Source of the DNA: Maribacter litopenaei
GTDB taxonomy: Bacteria > Bacteroidota > Bacteroidia > Flavobacteriales > Flavobacteriaceae
DNA: 64,000 bases
Direction of reading: 5' to 3'
NCBI RefSeq assembly: GCF_025244665.1
Contig: NZ_CP104205.1
Coordinates: 2,539,001-2,603,000, forward strand
In this document: piece by piece, positions 19,391 to 29,717 of the stretch
Layout: each line of letters starts with the position of its first letter
Position numbering within the stretch: position 1 is the first letter of the stretch
Program-made: the position numbers and the translations under genes
Notes under the pieces: model-generated
Seen by the model: only the letters and a program-made list of their open reading frames with translations
Databases searched by the model: none
What the model was told of the DNA's origin: nothing

Positions 19391-19782
19391 ATGTTTATAG
19401 AATCACCCAAATCAACCGTATCAAAAAATAAGGAAGAAACTTTCAAATTTTTGAACGACCTGTCCAATTTTGAAAAATTGATGCCGGAGAATATCGACAA
19501 GTTCGAAGTACTGAACGAAAACAGATTTTTATTTTCCCTAAAGGGAATGCCTGAAATAGTTACGGAAAAAAAGAACAGTTACCTTTCTCCAAACTTGTTA
19601 TGGGCGCGGCCAGTGATAAATTACCTTTTACCTTAACGGCGGACATAAACGAAATCGAAGAAAATAAAAGTGAGGTGACACTGAGCTTTTCCGGTGAGTT
19701 CAATGCCATGATGGCCATGATGATCAAATCACCCATCACCAATTTTATGAACACTTTGTCCAGCAATTTGGAAAACATTTAA
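19391..19782 (+). CDS. SRPBCC-fold protein, frameshifted
   Basis: About 130 residues of the START/polyketide-cyclase-like lipid- or ligand-binding superfamily. It opens with MFIESPKSTVSKNKEETFKF and carries the LSNFEKLMPENI helix. One A appears to be missing from an A-run at about 19569-19576. With it restored the protein reads TEKKEQLPFSKLVMGAASD and continues to NTLSSNLENI. It is probably co-transcribed with pyrE (3 bp gap). Its stop overlaps the birA stop on the other strand through a shared TTAA. The ligand is unknown. Confidence 0.83.
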
Positions 19783-20511
19783 TACAGCAAGGTAAGTTCC
19801 TTTATATCGAATACCTTTAAGGTATCGTCTTCGAGCTGAACCCTTAATTTTCCCTCGTTTTCTACCCCTTTAATAATACCATTGAAGCGAATCCCCTCTT
19901 TGGAAAGAAAAGTACTAGCAACCCCGATTCTGAAAAGGTTGGATTGGTATTCTTGATGAATTACCTCCGCGTCGCCACTTTCGACTAAGACCAATCCCGA
20001 TTTTATACTTTCCAAAAGCTTGTTTAAAAGGTCCTCTAAATCATAGGTTATTCCTGTTTTATTCTTCAAAGAGGCAGCTTTGGGGTTACCAGGAAAAACG
20101 GTTTGATTCACATTCAATCCAATTCCAATAATTACCGATTTTAAGGATGCGCCTACAACGCTGTTTTCAATTAAAATACCGCAGATTTTAGACGAACCTG
20201 ACATTATGTCGTTCGGCCACTTAACAGTAAGCCTTGAAACTTCCAAGGCTCTTAGGGTTTTGAAAACAGCTAATGAAACGGCCATGTTGAGCATAAAATG
20301 CTTGTTTAACTTAAATCCGAGATACTTTTTTCAACACACTGAAAGTGAGATTCTTACCAGCTTCCGTTTGCCATTTACCATCCATCTGACCCCTGCCCTT
20401 TGTCTGATTTTTAGCCCAAACAACCGTATAATCTTCAACGCTTCCGCTTTTAGCCAATTCCTTTAAAAAAGTATTGGTAGACTCCGTGGCATCAAGTTTG
20501 ATTATTTGCAT
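19779..20511 (-). CDS. birA: Biotin--[acetyl-CoA-carboxylase] ligase, frameshifted
   Basis: Attaches biotin to the carrier protein of acetyl-CoA carboxylase. It is about 244 residues and lacks the N-terminal DNA-binding domain of E. coli BirA, so it is a stand-alone ligase. Motifs: DATESTNTFLKELA, KGRGQMDGKWQTEAGKNL (GRGR-type biotinyl-AMP loop), and VKWPNDIM with KICGILIE. One inserted base at 20317-20322 (plus strand CCGAGA; CCAGA restores LKKVSGFKLNKHFMLN) breaks it. It is divergent from rsfS. Confidence 0.93.
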
Positions 20512-20578
20512 GAGTGATTACTTTGAGGCGTTCTTTAATCAATTGTTAAAAACTAAGCCTAAAAGAGCAAAAAAACAA

Positions 20579-20586
20579 TAACTTTG
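20579..20586 (+). promoter_or_regulatory. Probable -7 element for rsfS-ftsH
   Basis: TAACTTTG, matching TAnnTTTG and followed by T, lies 19 bp before the rsfS ATG in the birA-rsfS divergent spacer. The -33 TTG is not obvious. Confidence 0.4.
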
Positions 20587-20605
20587 TAAAAACTAAAATT
20601 TTTGA

Positions 20606-20983
20606 ATGCAGAAAAGGAAAGCTAGTGCAGATGAGTTAATTGCATTGATTTTACAGGGAATAGAAGAAGTAAAAGGACAAAACATTAATTTACTTGATCT
20701 TAGGGAGATTGAAAATACAGTTTGTGACTACTTTATAATATGTAATGGTACTTCTAATACGCATGTAAATGCAATCGTAGGTTCTATCCAAAAAACGGTC
20801 AGTAAGGCAAGTAAGGACAAACCTTGGCATGTTGAAGGCACCGATAATGCAGAGTGGGTTCTAATGGACTATGTAAATGTAGTGGTCCATGTTTTCCAAA
20901 AGCACATCAGGGAATTTTACGATATTGAGGGCCTATGGGGTGATGCCAAATTCACCACTATAGAAAGTAGCGTTAATAATTAA
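20606..20983 (+). CDS. rsfS: Ribosomal silencing factor RsfS (Iojap/YbeB)
   Basis: A 125-residue protein that binds ribosomal protein L14 and blocks subunit joining in starvation. Family motifs: DLREIENTVCDYFIICNGTS, HVEGTDNAEWVLMDYVNVVVHVF and REFYDIEGLWGDA near the C-terminus. It lies 9 bp upstream of ftsH in the same direction, an arrangement common in Flavobacteriaceae. Intact frame. Confidence 0.96.
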   Translation: MQKRKASADELIALILQGIEEVKGQNINLLDLREIENTVCDYFIICNGTSNTHVNAIVGSIQKTVSKASKDKPWHVEGTDNAEWVLMDYVNVVVHVFQKHIREFYDIEGLWGDAKFTTIESSVNN

Positions 20984-20992
20984 TAAAAAATA

Positions 20993-22997
20993 ATGGCAAA
21001 AGAGAATAGTACGAGTCCCAAAAAACCAAAATTCAGTTCTTGGTGGATATATGGATTAGTAGCGGTGTTGCTTATTGGATTTCAATTATTCAGTAGTGAT
21101 GACTTGGCAAGTACCAAGAAAACAACGACCTCTGAATTACAAGAATATCTAAGAAATGGTGATGTTAAGAAAATATTGATCATTACCAACACCAATCAGG
21201 CAAAAGTATTTCTTACCGATGAGGCGATGACCAAGGAAGTCCACAAGGACGTTTCAGAAAAATCCTTTTTGCCAACTTCGGGCAATGTCCCCCAATACAC
21301 TTTGGATTATGGTGATCTTCAGATTTTCCAAAATGAAATAACAGAAATTAAAAAGGATAATAACCTTGATACCATAATCGAATTTGGAAAGGAATCTACG
21401 GCTATATTGGACTTTTTACTTTCATTATTACCCTTTGTCCTAATCATCGGTATTTGGATATACTTGATGAGAAGAATGTCAGGCGGTGGAAGCGGAGGTG
21501 CCGGAGGACAAATTTTCAATATTGGAAAATCGAAGGCAAAATTATTTGACGAGAAAACGGACACAAGGACTTCATTTAAAGATGTGGCTGGGTTAGAAGG
21601 TGCAAAAGAAGAAGTTGAAGAAATTGTAGAGTTCCTAAGAAATCCGGACAAATACACTTCTCTAGGAGGAAAGATTCCAAAAGGAGCATTACTGGTAGGA
21701 CCTCCGGGTACAGGTAAAACACTTTTGGCTAAGGCGGTTGCCGGCGAGGCTAAAGTTCCTTTTTTCTCTCTTTCAGGTTCCGATTTTGTGGAAATGTTTG
21801 TAGGAGTAGGTGCATCTAGGGTAAGGGATTTATTTAAACAGGCCAAGGACAAATCCCCAGCAATCATTTTTATTGATGAAATAGACGCTATTGGTAGGGC
21901 CAGGGGTAAAAATAATTTCACAGGCTCCAATGATGAAAGGGAGAATACCCTGAACCAACTTCTTACTGAGATGGATGGTTTTGGAACCAACACCAATGTA
22001 ATAGTTTTGGCCGCAACCAACCGTGCAGATGTTCTAGATAAGGCTTTGATGCGTGCTGGTAGATTTGATAGGCAAATTTATGTGGATCTTCCGAGATATC
22101 AGGGAAAGAAAGGAAATTTTTGAGGTACACTTAAGACCTATAAAAACAGCCGAAACATTGGATTTAGACTTCCTTGCCGGACAAACCCCTGGGTTCTCTG
22201 GTGCCGATATTGCAAATGTTTGTAATGAAGCAGCATTGATTGCTGCAAGAAAAGAGCAAAAGGCAGTTAACAGACAAGACTTTTTGGATGCCGTAGATAG
22301 AATAGTAGGTGGTCTAGAAAAGAAAAACAAAATCATAACTCCGGGTGAGAAAGAAACCATTGCCTACCATGAGGCAGGTCACGCCACCGTAAGTTGGATG
22401 CTTGAACATGCTGCTCCTTTGGTAAAGGTGACCATCGTCCCAAGGGGACAATCTTTAGGTGCTGCGTGGTATCTACCCGAAGAAAGGCTTATTGTAAGGC
22501 CGGACCAAATGTTGGATGAGATGTGCGCCACCATGGGAGGTAGGGCCGCTGAGAAAGTAATATTCGACAAGATTTCAACCGGTGCCCTTAGCGACTTGGA
22601 AAAAGTGACAAAACAGGCCAAGGCGATGGTAACTATTTATGGTTTAAACGATACTATAGGAAATCTGACCTACTATGATTCTTCAGGTCAGGATTCTTAC
22701 GGATTCTCCAAACCTTATAGTGAAGAAACAGCCAAGAAAATTGACGAAGAAATTTCAAAAATCATAGAAGAGCAATATCAAAGAGCAATAAAGGTTTTAA
22801 CCGAAAATAAGGATAAGCTCACAACATTGGCCAAAAGGCTATTGGAAAAAGAAGTTATCTTTAAAGAGGATTTGGAAAAAATCTTTGGTAAAAGGACTTT
22901 TGACAAAGATGTGAAGGAAGAGGAAAAGCAAAAACTGGAAGCCACTGAGTCCAAAAAAGATGCTGAAGAAGACGAGAAAGTAGCTGAAAAAGGCTAA
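20993..22997 (+). CDS. ftsH: ATP-dependent zinc metalloprotease FtsH, frameshifted
   Basis: A membrane-bound AAA+ protease degrading misfolded membrane proteins and regulators, about 668 residues. There are two membrane helices ([35 protein letters not shown]) around a periplasmic domain. The AAA domain carries Walker A GPPGTGKT and Walker [12 protein letters not shown]. The peptidase zinc motif is [12 protein letters not shown]. An inserted base at 22091-22096 (CCGAGA; CCAGAT restores [14 protein letters not shown]) splits the gene between the AAA second region of homology and the lid. The C-terminal tail is very rich in Glu and Lys. Confidence 0.96.
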
Positions 22998-23037
22998 ATA
23001 TGTACTTTGTTCGGCTTTATCGTAAGCACATAAAGAG

Positions 23038-23045
23038 TATTTTTG
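23038..23045 (+). promoter_or_regulatory. Possible -7 element for the LUD-cdsA-psd genes
   Basis: TATTTTTG lies 16 bp before the ATG at 23062 in the 64-bp gap after ftsH. It matches TAnnTTTG, but the following base is G, not a pyrimidine. Confidence 0.33.
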
Positions 23046-23061
23046 GTAGATTAATTTATAA

Positions 23062-23673
23062 ATGGGGCTATTAGACATATTATTTGGTGGAGGAAAAAAG
23101 AAAATTTCCAAGGAAACTGCGGAAACACGCGGTGAACACATGCCGGATTTATCGCTCCCAGTAGATGAAAAATTTACTATCCATTTTAAAAAGAATGGTG
23201 GAAAATTTATCTATTGCATATCGGATAAAGAAGTTTTAAAAGCCATTTATAATATTATTGAGGAAAATGGATGGGAAGACCACCCGTTCTTTGCCCTGAA
23301 CCCACAATTGGTCAAGAAATTTTCCAAAGAAAATATCTCATTTACCGAAAAAATAAAGGGGAGCGAAGTCTTTTTAACAACCTGTGAACATTTAATTGCT
23401 CAAAATGGCAGTATCCTAGTCTGCTCGAACCAGTTAATGGAAAAGAAGATAAATGAACTCCCCAGTAACGTTATAGTTTATGCTACAACAAGTCAATTGG
23501 TAGAATCCATCGGTGAGGGATTAAAAGCAATAAAGAAGAAATATGGCCCCTCTATTCCTGCAAATATTACCACATTAAAACATTTTAAAGCCACAGAAGA
23601 AAATTCAGACGACTTTCTAACATATGGAAGTAGTACTAAAAATCTTTATCTTTTATTGCTGGAAGATTTATAG
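23062..23673 (+). CDS. LUD-domain protein (LutC/YkgG-like)
   Basis: 203 residues with the LUD fold of the lactate-utilisation protein LutC: FLTTCEHLIAQNGSILVCSNQ is the ligand-side core and VIVYATTSQLVESIGEGLKAI follows. LutA and LutB are absent here, so involvement in lactate oxidation is not supported by context. It sits stably between ftsH and cdsA; the cdsA ATG comes 1 bp after its TAG stop. Actual role unknown. Intact frame. Confidence 0.85.
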   Translation: MGLLDILFGGGKKKISKETAETRGEHMPDLSLPVDEKFTIHFKKNGGKFIYCISDKEVLKAIYNIIEENGWEDHPFFALNPQLVKKFSKENISFTEKIKGSEVFLTTCEHLIAQNGSILVCSNQLMEKKINELPSNVIVYATTSQLVESIGEGLKAIKKKYGPSIPANITTLKHFKATEENSDDFLTYGSSTKNLYLLLLEDL

Positions 23674-23674
23674 T

Positions 23675-24478
23675 ATGAAAGAGGTTTTAAGAAGGTCACT
23701 TACTGGAGCAGTGTATATAATCCTATTATTATCGGCTGTCTTTCTAAGTTCGGATGCCTTCGATTTTCTTTTTATGATATTTGGACTAGCCTGTCTTTAT
23801 GAATACAAAAGACTCGTTAATCTTAAAGGGTATTATATTTTTTTGGCATATCTAAGTCTTTGGTGGGCCTATATCTATCTCATACATGACCAAATTCTTA
23901 TAAATATTTTAATGTTCGTAACGATTTTCGTTGATGCATACTTGTTATTTTATCTCTTTTCGAGGAAACAAAAATCCTTTTCTCCATTTTTTAAGTTTTT
24001 AATCGGATTATTTTATATAGGTGGTGGATGTATATTTCTTACCATGATACCCTATAAAAATGATGCATTTGCCAAACTTTTAATAATGGGTATTTTTATA
24101 CTTATATGGGTGAACGATTCATTCGCTTATATTGTTGGGAAAACTATGGGAAGAACAAAATTATTCCCAATAGTTTCTCCAAAAAAAACTGTGGAAGGAA
24201 CCGTAGGGGGTTATATCTTTGCCTTGGGTGCAGCCTATATTATGGGAACGCAGGAACAAATTATTGGATCCATCCAATGGATGCTCCTAGCAAGTGTCAT
24301 AGTTGTAATGGGAAGTTTAGGGGATTTAATAGAATCTAAACTTAAAAGATCTGCTGGTGTTAAGGACAGTGGTGCCATACTGCCAGGTCACGGTGGTATG
24401 CTGGACAGATTGGACAGTTTGGTTTTTGCCGCTCCTTTTGCATATCTAACTTTAAATATTTTCACCTATGTTTCATAG
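23675..24478 (+). CDS. cdsA: Phosphatidate cytidylyltransferase
   Basis: Makes CDP-diacylglycerol from phosphatidate and CTP at the inner membrane. The chosen ATG at 23675 gives 267 residues starting MKEVLRRSLTGAVY; a longer frame exists but would overlap the LUD gene. There are about eight membrane helices. The signature SPKKTVEGTVGG and the C-terminal KDSGAILPGHGGMLDRLDS box are complete. It overlaps psd by 11 bp, so phospholipid synthesis genes are coupled here. Confidence 0.96.
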   Translation: MKEVLRRSLTGAVYIILLLSAVFLSSDAFDFLFMIFGLACLYEYKRLVNLKGYYIFLAYLSLWWAYIYLIHDQILINILMFVTIFVDAYLLFYLFSRKQKSFSPFFKFLIGLFYIGGGCIFLTMIPYKNDAFAKLLIMGIFILIWVNDSFAYIVGKTMGRTKLFPIVSPKKTVEGTVGGYIFALGAAYIMGTQEQIIGSIQWMLLASVIVVMGSLGDLIESKLKRSAGVKDSGAILPGHGGMLDRLDSLVFAAPFAYLTLNIFTYVS

Positions 24479-25151
24479 AGAAGGTCAGAAAATAATTCTA
24501 ATAACATTTTTCATTACCGCAGTAGCTGTTCTACTTGCCCATTTCTATATCAATACTCCATGGATAAAATTGATTATTCAAATTACGTCACTTGTCATCC
24601 TTATTCTAATTCTTCAATTTTTTAGGAATCCGAAAAGAAGGGCCAACAAGACATTTGATGAAATTTTGGCTCCGGTTGATGGCAAAGTTGTTGTTATAGA
24701 AGAGGTTGAGGAAACGGAATATTTTAATGGGAAACGAAAGCAGATTTCCATTTTTATGTCACCGGTAAATGTACATGTAACGAGGTATCCGGCCAGTGGA
24801 AGGGTAAAATATTCAAAATATCATCCCGGCAAATATTTGGTTGCATGGCATCCAAAATCCAGTGAGGAAAATGAAAGGACAACAGTGGTAATAGGAACCC
24901 CAAAATTTGGGGATATCCTGTTCAGGCAAATCGCCGGAGCTATGGCACGCAGAATCGTAAATTACGCCGAAGTGGGTGAAAGTGTACAACAGGGAGACGA
25001 CTCTGGTTTCATAAAGTTTGGTTCCCGGGTAGACGTCTTTCTGCCATTAAATTGCCAAATAAATGTTACCCTAGGGCAAAAAGTGAAAGGAGCAATAACA
25101 TGTATTGCCTCTTATGTTAATCCAAATGAACAAGAAGAAGCTACATACTGA
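24468..25151 (+). CDS. psd: Phosphatidylserine decarboxylase proenzyme, short type
   Basis: Converts phosphatidylserine to phosphatidylethanolamine. 227 residues, of the short archaeal/Bacteroidetes type. Two N-terminal membrane helices are followed by FRNPKR and the LAPVDGKVV motif. SIFMSPVNVHVTRYP holds the catalytic His region. The self-cleavage site that makes the pyruvoyl group is at the GS in FIKFGSRVD (about residue 185). It overlaps cdsA upstream and the acyl-CoA-binding gene downstream by 26 bp. Intact frame. Confidence 0.95.
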   Translation: MFHREGQKIILITFFITAVAVLLAHFYINTPWIKLIIQITSLVILILILQFFRNPKRRANKTFDEILAPVDGKVVVIEEVEETEYFNGKRKQISIFMSPVNVHVTRYPASGRVKYSKYHPGKYLVAWHPKSSEENERTTVVIGTPKFGDILFRQIAGAMARRIVNYAEVGESVQQGDDSGFIKFGSRVDVFLPLNCQINVTLGQKVKGAITCIASYVNPNEQEEATY

Positions 25152-25392
25152 TTTTCAAGAGGCTGTTGAATTTGTAAATACTTATGAATTTCCAATTCCT
25201 GCGGATATTTTACTTAAGCTCTATGCCTATTACAAAGTGGCCAATAAGAATTATAATAACCCAGGAAGTAAAACGCCTTTAATAAATGCTTTTAAGGCAA
25301 ATGCCCTGATACAAGCTCAAAACATAAGCATTGAAGATGCCATGAAGGCTTATGTAGGGTTGGTCGATAAAGAATTACGGTCCAATTCCTAA
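25126..25392 (+). CDS. Acyl-CoA-binding protein
   Basis: 88 residues from the ATG at 25126, with the ACBP four-helix signature: FQEAVEFVNTYEFPIPADILLKLYAYYKVA, a short basic NPGSKTP turn, then an AFKANALIQAQNISIEDAMKAYVGLV helix pair. It binds long-chain acyl-CoA thioesters in the cytosol. It overlaps the end of psd by 26 bp and closes the phospholipid gene cluster, which fits a lipid-trafficking role. Confidence 0.92.
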   Translation: MNKKKLHTDFQEAVEFVNTYEFPIPADILLKLYAYYKVANKNYNNPGSKTPLINAFKANALIQAQNISIEDAMKAYVGLVDKELRSNS

Positions 25393-25407
25393 ATTTAATA
25401 ACCCTAG

Positions 25408-26172
25408 TTATTCATATAGGTCGTCCAAATCTGCTTGGCATAAATCGGTAAACAATTCGCTTACTTTTGAACAGACATCAGTAAAAAACTTTCGCCCTTT
25501 TTCACTAGTGGCAAATTCCGGGTTACCAGTTCCGGTATCCTCGGTTATTTTGGATCATTCCCTCTCTGCCCATACACCCCCTTCAGAAAATGCCTTAATC
25601 TTAAATTTTTTATGATCACCCCTACCCCAGTTTTCCTTTGGCAGCACTAAATCCTCCCTAATGTAAAGCATAAGGCTTGTCTCCATTTCATCGGCATGGT
25701 CTCCTTCCTTTTCAAAATACCGATACTTGTCCAACATTTGCGGAAAGAAGCAAAAGCTGATGAACATCTTGGGGAACATCAATCCCAACTCACGTATCAT
25801 CGGTTTAAAATCGTTACCACCATGACCATTGAATATCAATAGTTTATAAATTCCTTGATTACTTAACACGGTGATTATATCCTTTAATATGGCAAATTGG
25901 GTAGTTGGATTTAGATTGATATCCAAATAAATATCCTTTTGACCCGTATTAACCCCAAAAGGAATCGTTGGAAGTACAATTAACTTGCTCCCTTGCTCCC
26001 ATGCAATTCTCGCCGATTCTGCCACCATGGCCTCCGCTTGGTAGTTATCAGTTGCATATGGTAAATGATAATTGTGTGCCTCGGTAGCACCCCAAGGCAA
26101 CACGGCCAATTGAAACTGTTCATTCTTTAGGTGATTCCAATTGGTTTCGGCTAAAATATAAGGTCTGATCAT
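25408..26172 (-). CDS. Creatininase-family amidohydrolase, interrupted by an in-frame TGA
   Basis: About 254 residues. Metal ligands lie in LPWGATEAHNYHLPYATDNY and FNGHGGNDFKPMI; DHADEMETSLML carries the catalytic Glu. The frame meets a TGA at 25555-25557 after GGVWAERE, but continues in the same frame as SKITEDTGTGNPEFATSEKG, which is the normal family C-terminus. A Trp codon (TGG) or similar is expected there. So this is a single-base substitution, not a frameshift. The start overlaps the sterol-desaturase stop by 4 bp (ATGA). The substrate is unknown; the family includes creatininase and formamide hydrolases. Confidence 0.88.
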
Positions 26173-27427
26173 GCCAATATTCTTTTCTTTTTAAAAAAAT
26201 TTGAAAAATAAATACTTCCTGCAATTGTGGATAAAAAGTAAAGGAGTATCACTAATCTACCCATTGGAAAATAAGCGTTTAATCCGAACCAATCATCTGT
26301 CCATAGAATTAATATACATCCTATAATTCCTCTAAAAATCTCTATCCACACAGCATACGGGTCACCATCCATTAAAGATGTATATCCATAAATACCCAAA
26401 AAGACCAAACCTCCATACCATAATAATTCAGTCCCCGAAAGATTTCCAAAATTACCGAACATGAACAACAATAAAATTAATGACATAACCAATTGAAAAA
26501 TTATGTAGCCGTTGAAAGCCCTGTTCGTTGGTGTCCTGTAACGTTCAAAACCGTATACATCCATAATTACATCCATTGGATATTTCTCTTTGACATCACG
26601 AGGTCTCCATCCAGTAGGCATAAACCAAATCCTAATTTTGTCCCAAAAATTTTTTGTTCGCCAAGCATCTAAGAATAATCTCCAAAGGTGTTGAAAGTTA
26701 ATACGGATAGGATTCCATGTCTTAGCTGGTTTTAATATACCATATTGCGGTGCAACATGGGCCAATTCTTCTTGAAACGTCCCAAACATACGATCCCAAA
26801 TGCAAAAAATCTGCCCTAAATTCTTGTCTATATACTCAGGGTTTATGGCATGGTGAACCCTATGTTGAGAAGGGGTTACAATGATATATTCCAACCAACC
26901 CATTTTCCCAATATGCTGTGTATGGTACCGAATTGGGCAAATAATTGAATTGGAGCCAGTATTGCAATAACCATGTTTGGGACACCTAAGAGCGCCGCCG
27001 GAAGTAAAAGAAATGGGAAATACCCCAATACATTGGAAACGGATTGCCTTAAAGCACAGGCAAGATTGAAATTTTCGCTGCTATGATGAATAACATGTTG
27101 GTTCCGGAAAAAATTAACCTTGTGACTTAACCTATGGTTCCAATAGCCGGCGAAATCAATGGCTATAAAACCAATCACCCAGGTTAGCCAAGTAGGTTCA
27201 ATGCTCGTTAGGGCCAAATGTTCCAACAAAAATGGGTAGGAAATTAGAACTAACACTATCCCAAGGGAGTCCTTAATAATATTCGTTAGCCCGTAACTTA
27301 TACTGGAAACCGTATCCAAGACCGTATACTTTTGGTCCTTCACAAAATAACCGTAGGCCATTTCTATAACCAAGAGTAAAATAAAAAAAGGTATGGCGTA
27401 CAGTAAAGCGTTAGCGTAGGTCTCCAA
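26169..27427 (-). CDS. Sterol desaturase / fatty acid hydroxylase family protein, frameshifted
   Basis: About 420 residues, multi-pass membrane protein with the di-iron histidine clusters HRLSH, HVIHHS and HRVHH. The architecture resembles alkylglycerol monooxygenase-like members (extra C-terminal helices). One A is missing in an A-run near 26897, between HSILGK and MGWLEYIIV. Members hydroxylate or desaturate lipids, and the substrate here is not evident. It is translationally coupled to the creatininase gene, a pairing that suggests a shared pathway. Confidence 0.9.
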
Positions 27428-27490
27428 AACTATCTATTTGACATTTAAAAGATACAAACTCCTGTTTTAAATCCGATAGACAAACTATCT

Positions 27491-28192
27491 TTAAGGTTCA
27501 TATCGAAGTATATATCCTTTACTGTGAACATTCTCAATCTTAATATTCGGATCTCTTTCCAAAAACTTTCTAAGACGAGTTATGAAAACGTTTAAACTTT
27601 TCTTGTTAAAGTAGTCATTTTTGCCCCAAATCTTAATTAAGATATCCTTATGAGGACACAATAGGTTCATTTTTTCTACCAAATATTTCAATAGTTCACT
27701 TTCCTTAACAGTAAGATTGATTTTTTGGTCATCGAAAATCAATTCTTGATTTAAGGAATTAAAACGGTACTTACCAATTATAAAGGCGTCCACTTCCTGC
27801 TTTTTATTGACAGGAATTTCCAATCTTGACAAAAGGTTTTCAATTCTTATGACCAATTCCTCTTCATCAATAGGTTTTTTTAGATAATCTACTGCACCCA
27901 GGTAAAAACCTTTGAGTACATCTACTTTTAAAGATTTTGCCGTTAAAAAAATAAAAGGTAGGTCGGGATAGTCCTTATTAATCTTTTCTGCCAAAGTAAA
28001 TCCATCCATTTCGGGCATCATTACGTCCAAAACGGCCAAATCAAATTTAGATTGATCCAACTTCACTATTGCATCCTTTCCATGTTTTGCCCATGATACA
28101 CTAAAACCTTTCATTTGTAAATATTCCGAAAGCAAATAACCAACGGCCTCATCATCCTCTACTAATAATATCTTTTTTCTATTTTCCATCAT
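27491..28192 (-). CDS. OmpR-family response regulator
   Basis: 233 residues. The receiver domain has VEDDEAVGYLL, phosphoacceptor Asp in LAVLDVMMPEMDG, and Lys in VDYLKKPID. It is followed by a winged-helix DNA-binding domain (LTVKESELLKYLVEKMNLLC; NVFITRLRKFLERDPNIKIENVHSKGY). Its start overlaps the stop of the upstream kinase by 4 bp. It probably regulates the divergent outer-membrane barrel gene at 29718 or its own operon, which is an inference from position. Confidence 0.95.
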   Translation of the reverse strand: MMENRKKILLVEDDEAVGYLLSEYLQMKGFSVSWAKHGKDAIVKLDQSKFDLAVLDVMMPEMDGFTLAEKINKDYPDLPFIFLTAKSLKVDVLKGFYLGAVDYLKKPIDEEELVIRIENLLSRLEIPVNKKQEVDAFIIGKYRFNSLNQELIFDDQKINLTVKESELLKYLVEKMNLLCPHKDILIKIWGKNDYFNKKSLNVFITRLRKFLERDPNIKIENVHSKGYILRYEP

Positions 28193-29453
28193 TTCAAAAT
28201 TGGAATTGACAAAATCACTCTTGTTCCCTTCATCTCCTCACTCTCAATAAACACCTTACCCCCGTGCTTTTTGATAACTTTTTTTACATAACTAAGACCA
28301 AGACCGTATCCCTTTACATTATGCAAATCCCCATCTACCACTCTGTAAAACTTTCTAAACACTCTTTGAGTATCATCTTTAGAAATACCTATACCATTAT
28401 CGATTACTTCAATATATAGAGAGGAACTATCCTTAAAGGCTTTTAAATGTATTTTAGGGTCATTAGAATATTTCTTGGCATTGTCTAATATATTATTTAT
28501 TGCATTTTCTAAATGAAAGACTTCCGCCTTAACTAAATATTCATTCCCTTTTAATTCATATTGAAAATCGCCCTTTTCAATGGAAACCAAGGTATTAAAT
28601 TCGGAACAAAGTGCCTCTAAATTGGGTTTGAAATCTACCTCTGTCAAGGTAATGACACTTTTACCGGATTCGAGACTTGCTAACTCAAGTACCTTTTCAA
28701 TATGAGCGGATAAACGGTTCACTTGTTGCCTGATTATTCCCAAAACCGGTTTTTGCTTTTCATTCGCTGATTCATCTAAAATCTTGGTAGCCAATCCAAT
28801 GGAAAATACAGGAGTCTTTAATTCATGTGTGAGATTATTAATGAATTCATTGGTGGTAGTGATAACATTGCTCTGCCAATAGTAGGTACGCAGTACCCAA
28901 AAAATTGTAACACAAATACCTATTAGAAATAAAATACTTGGAAATGTAAGCCCGTTTAACTTTGCCAAAAAATAATTGTGAAGGTTTTCAAATTGAAGAT
29001 CCAAAACAACTGGGCTGTCCAATAAATCGGAAAATATCCGTCCAATTCTATGGGATAAGATTCAATATTGTCGCTATTTTCAAACCTCTTGGATGAATTT
29101 AAAACATAACTACTGTCTTTAGTAAATAATGTATAGGCAAAGTCTGATTCTATCCCCTGATTCATTAGTTGTTCGCCCACAAAATCCTCGAGAAACATAT
29201 TCGCAACATTCTGCAAACTATCTACGCTTACCTTAAAGTAAGAGGTGTCTTTTCGAATGCCCTCACCTACAAGATAGCTCAATTTATTCTCATCCCTCAA
29301 GCCTTGCTGAACAATACTACCCACCCTTTCAATTCTTACACCAAATTGAACCTTCGCCAAGTTCAGGCCAATCCGCAAGTATTGATATTGAACAATTGTC
29401 AAACCAACTATAGATATTAGAAACAACCCTATGTAGATATATCTCCTATTCAA
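28189..29453 (-). CDS. Two-component sensor histidine kinase, frameshifted
   Basis: About 421 residues. The reading starts at TTG 29453, because a TAA lies in frame just upstream. Two membrane helices (YIYIGLFLISIVGLTIVQY and FPSILFLIGICVTIFWVL) enclose a periplasmic sensor of about 200 residues. HisKA motif: FINNLTHELKTPVFSIGLA; HATPase motifs NAINNILDNAKKY, DNGIGISKDD, GYGLGLSYVK. One base is missing at about 29028-29034 (minus strand TTTTCCGATTT; CCAGAT restores GYFPDLLDSPVV). Coupled to the response regulator by an ATGA overlap. Confidence 0.92.
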
Positions 29454-29638
29454 AACTTTTACGAATTAACCCAAATAAATATGTTTATTAATGAATTTTA
29501 ATATTCTCTTAAGCCCATTTACCTTTTGTTAAACCTCTTTACCCTATGCTTAAATCAAATGGGTTACCAATTCCTCTAAGTTTGTAATGTTAATAAATTA
29601 ATCTTGAGTTTAGTTAATGTTTCATAACATAATGTTGT

Positions 29639-29675
29639 AAAAGCCAACTCATTGTAGCGGGGGTTGGCTTTTTTT
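29639..29675 (+). terminator. Orphan intrinsic terminator upstream of the barrel gene
   Basis: Stem AAGCCAAC (29641-29648) with GTTGGCTT (29663-29670), 14-nt loop, then a run of seven T. It lies in the spacer between the divergent kinase and the barrel gene. No plus-strand gene precedes it, so it must end a short RNA or act as a leader attenuator. Confidence 0.65.
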
Positions 29676-29717
29676 CCCACTACGCTTTCCTAACAACCAA
29701 CTAAAATAATTTCAACC

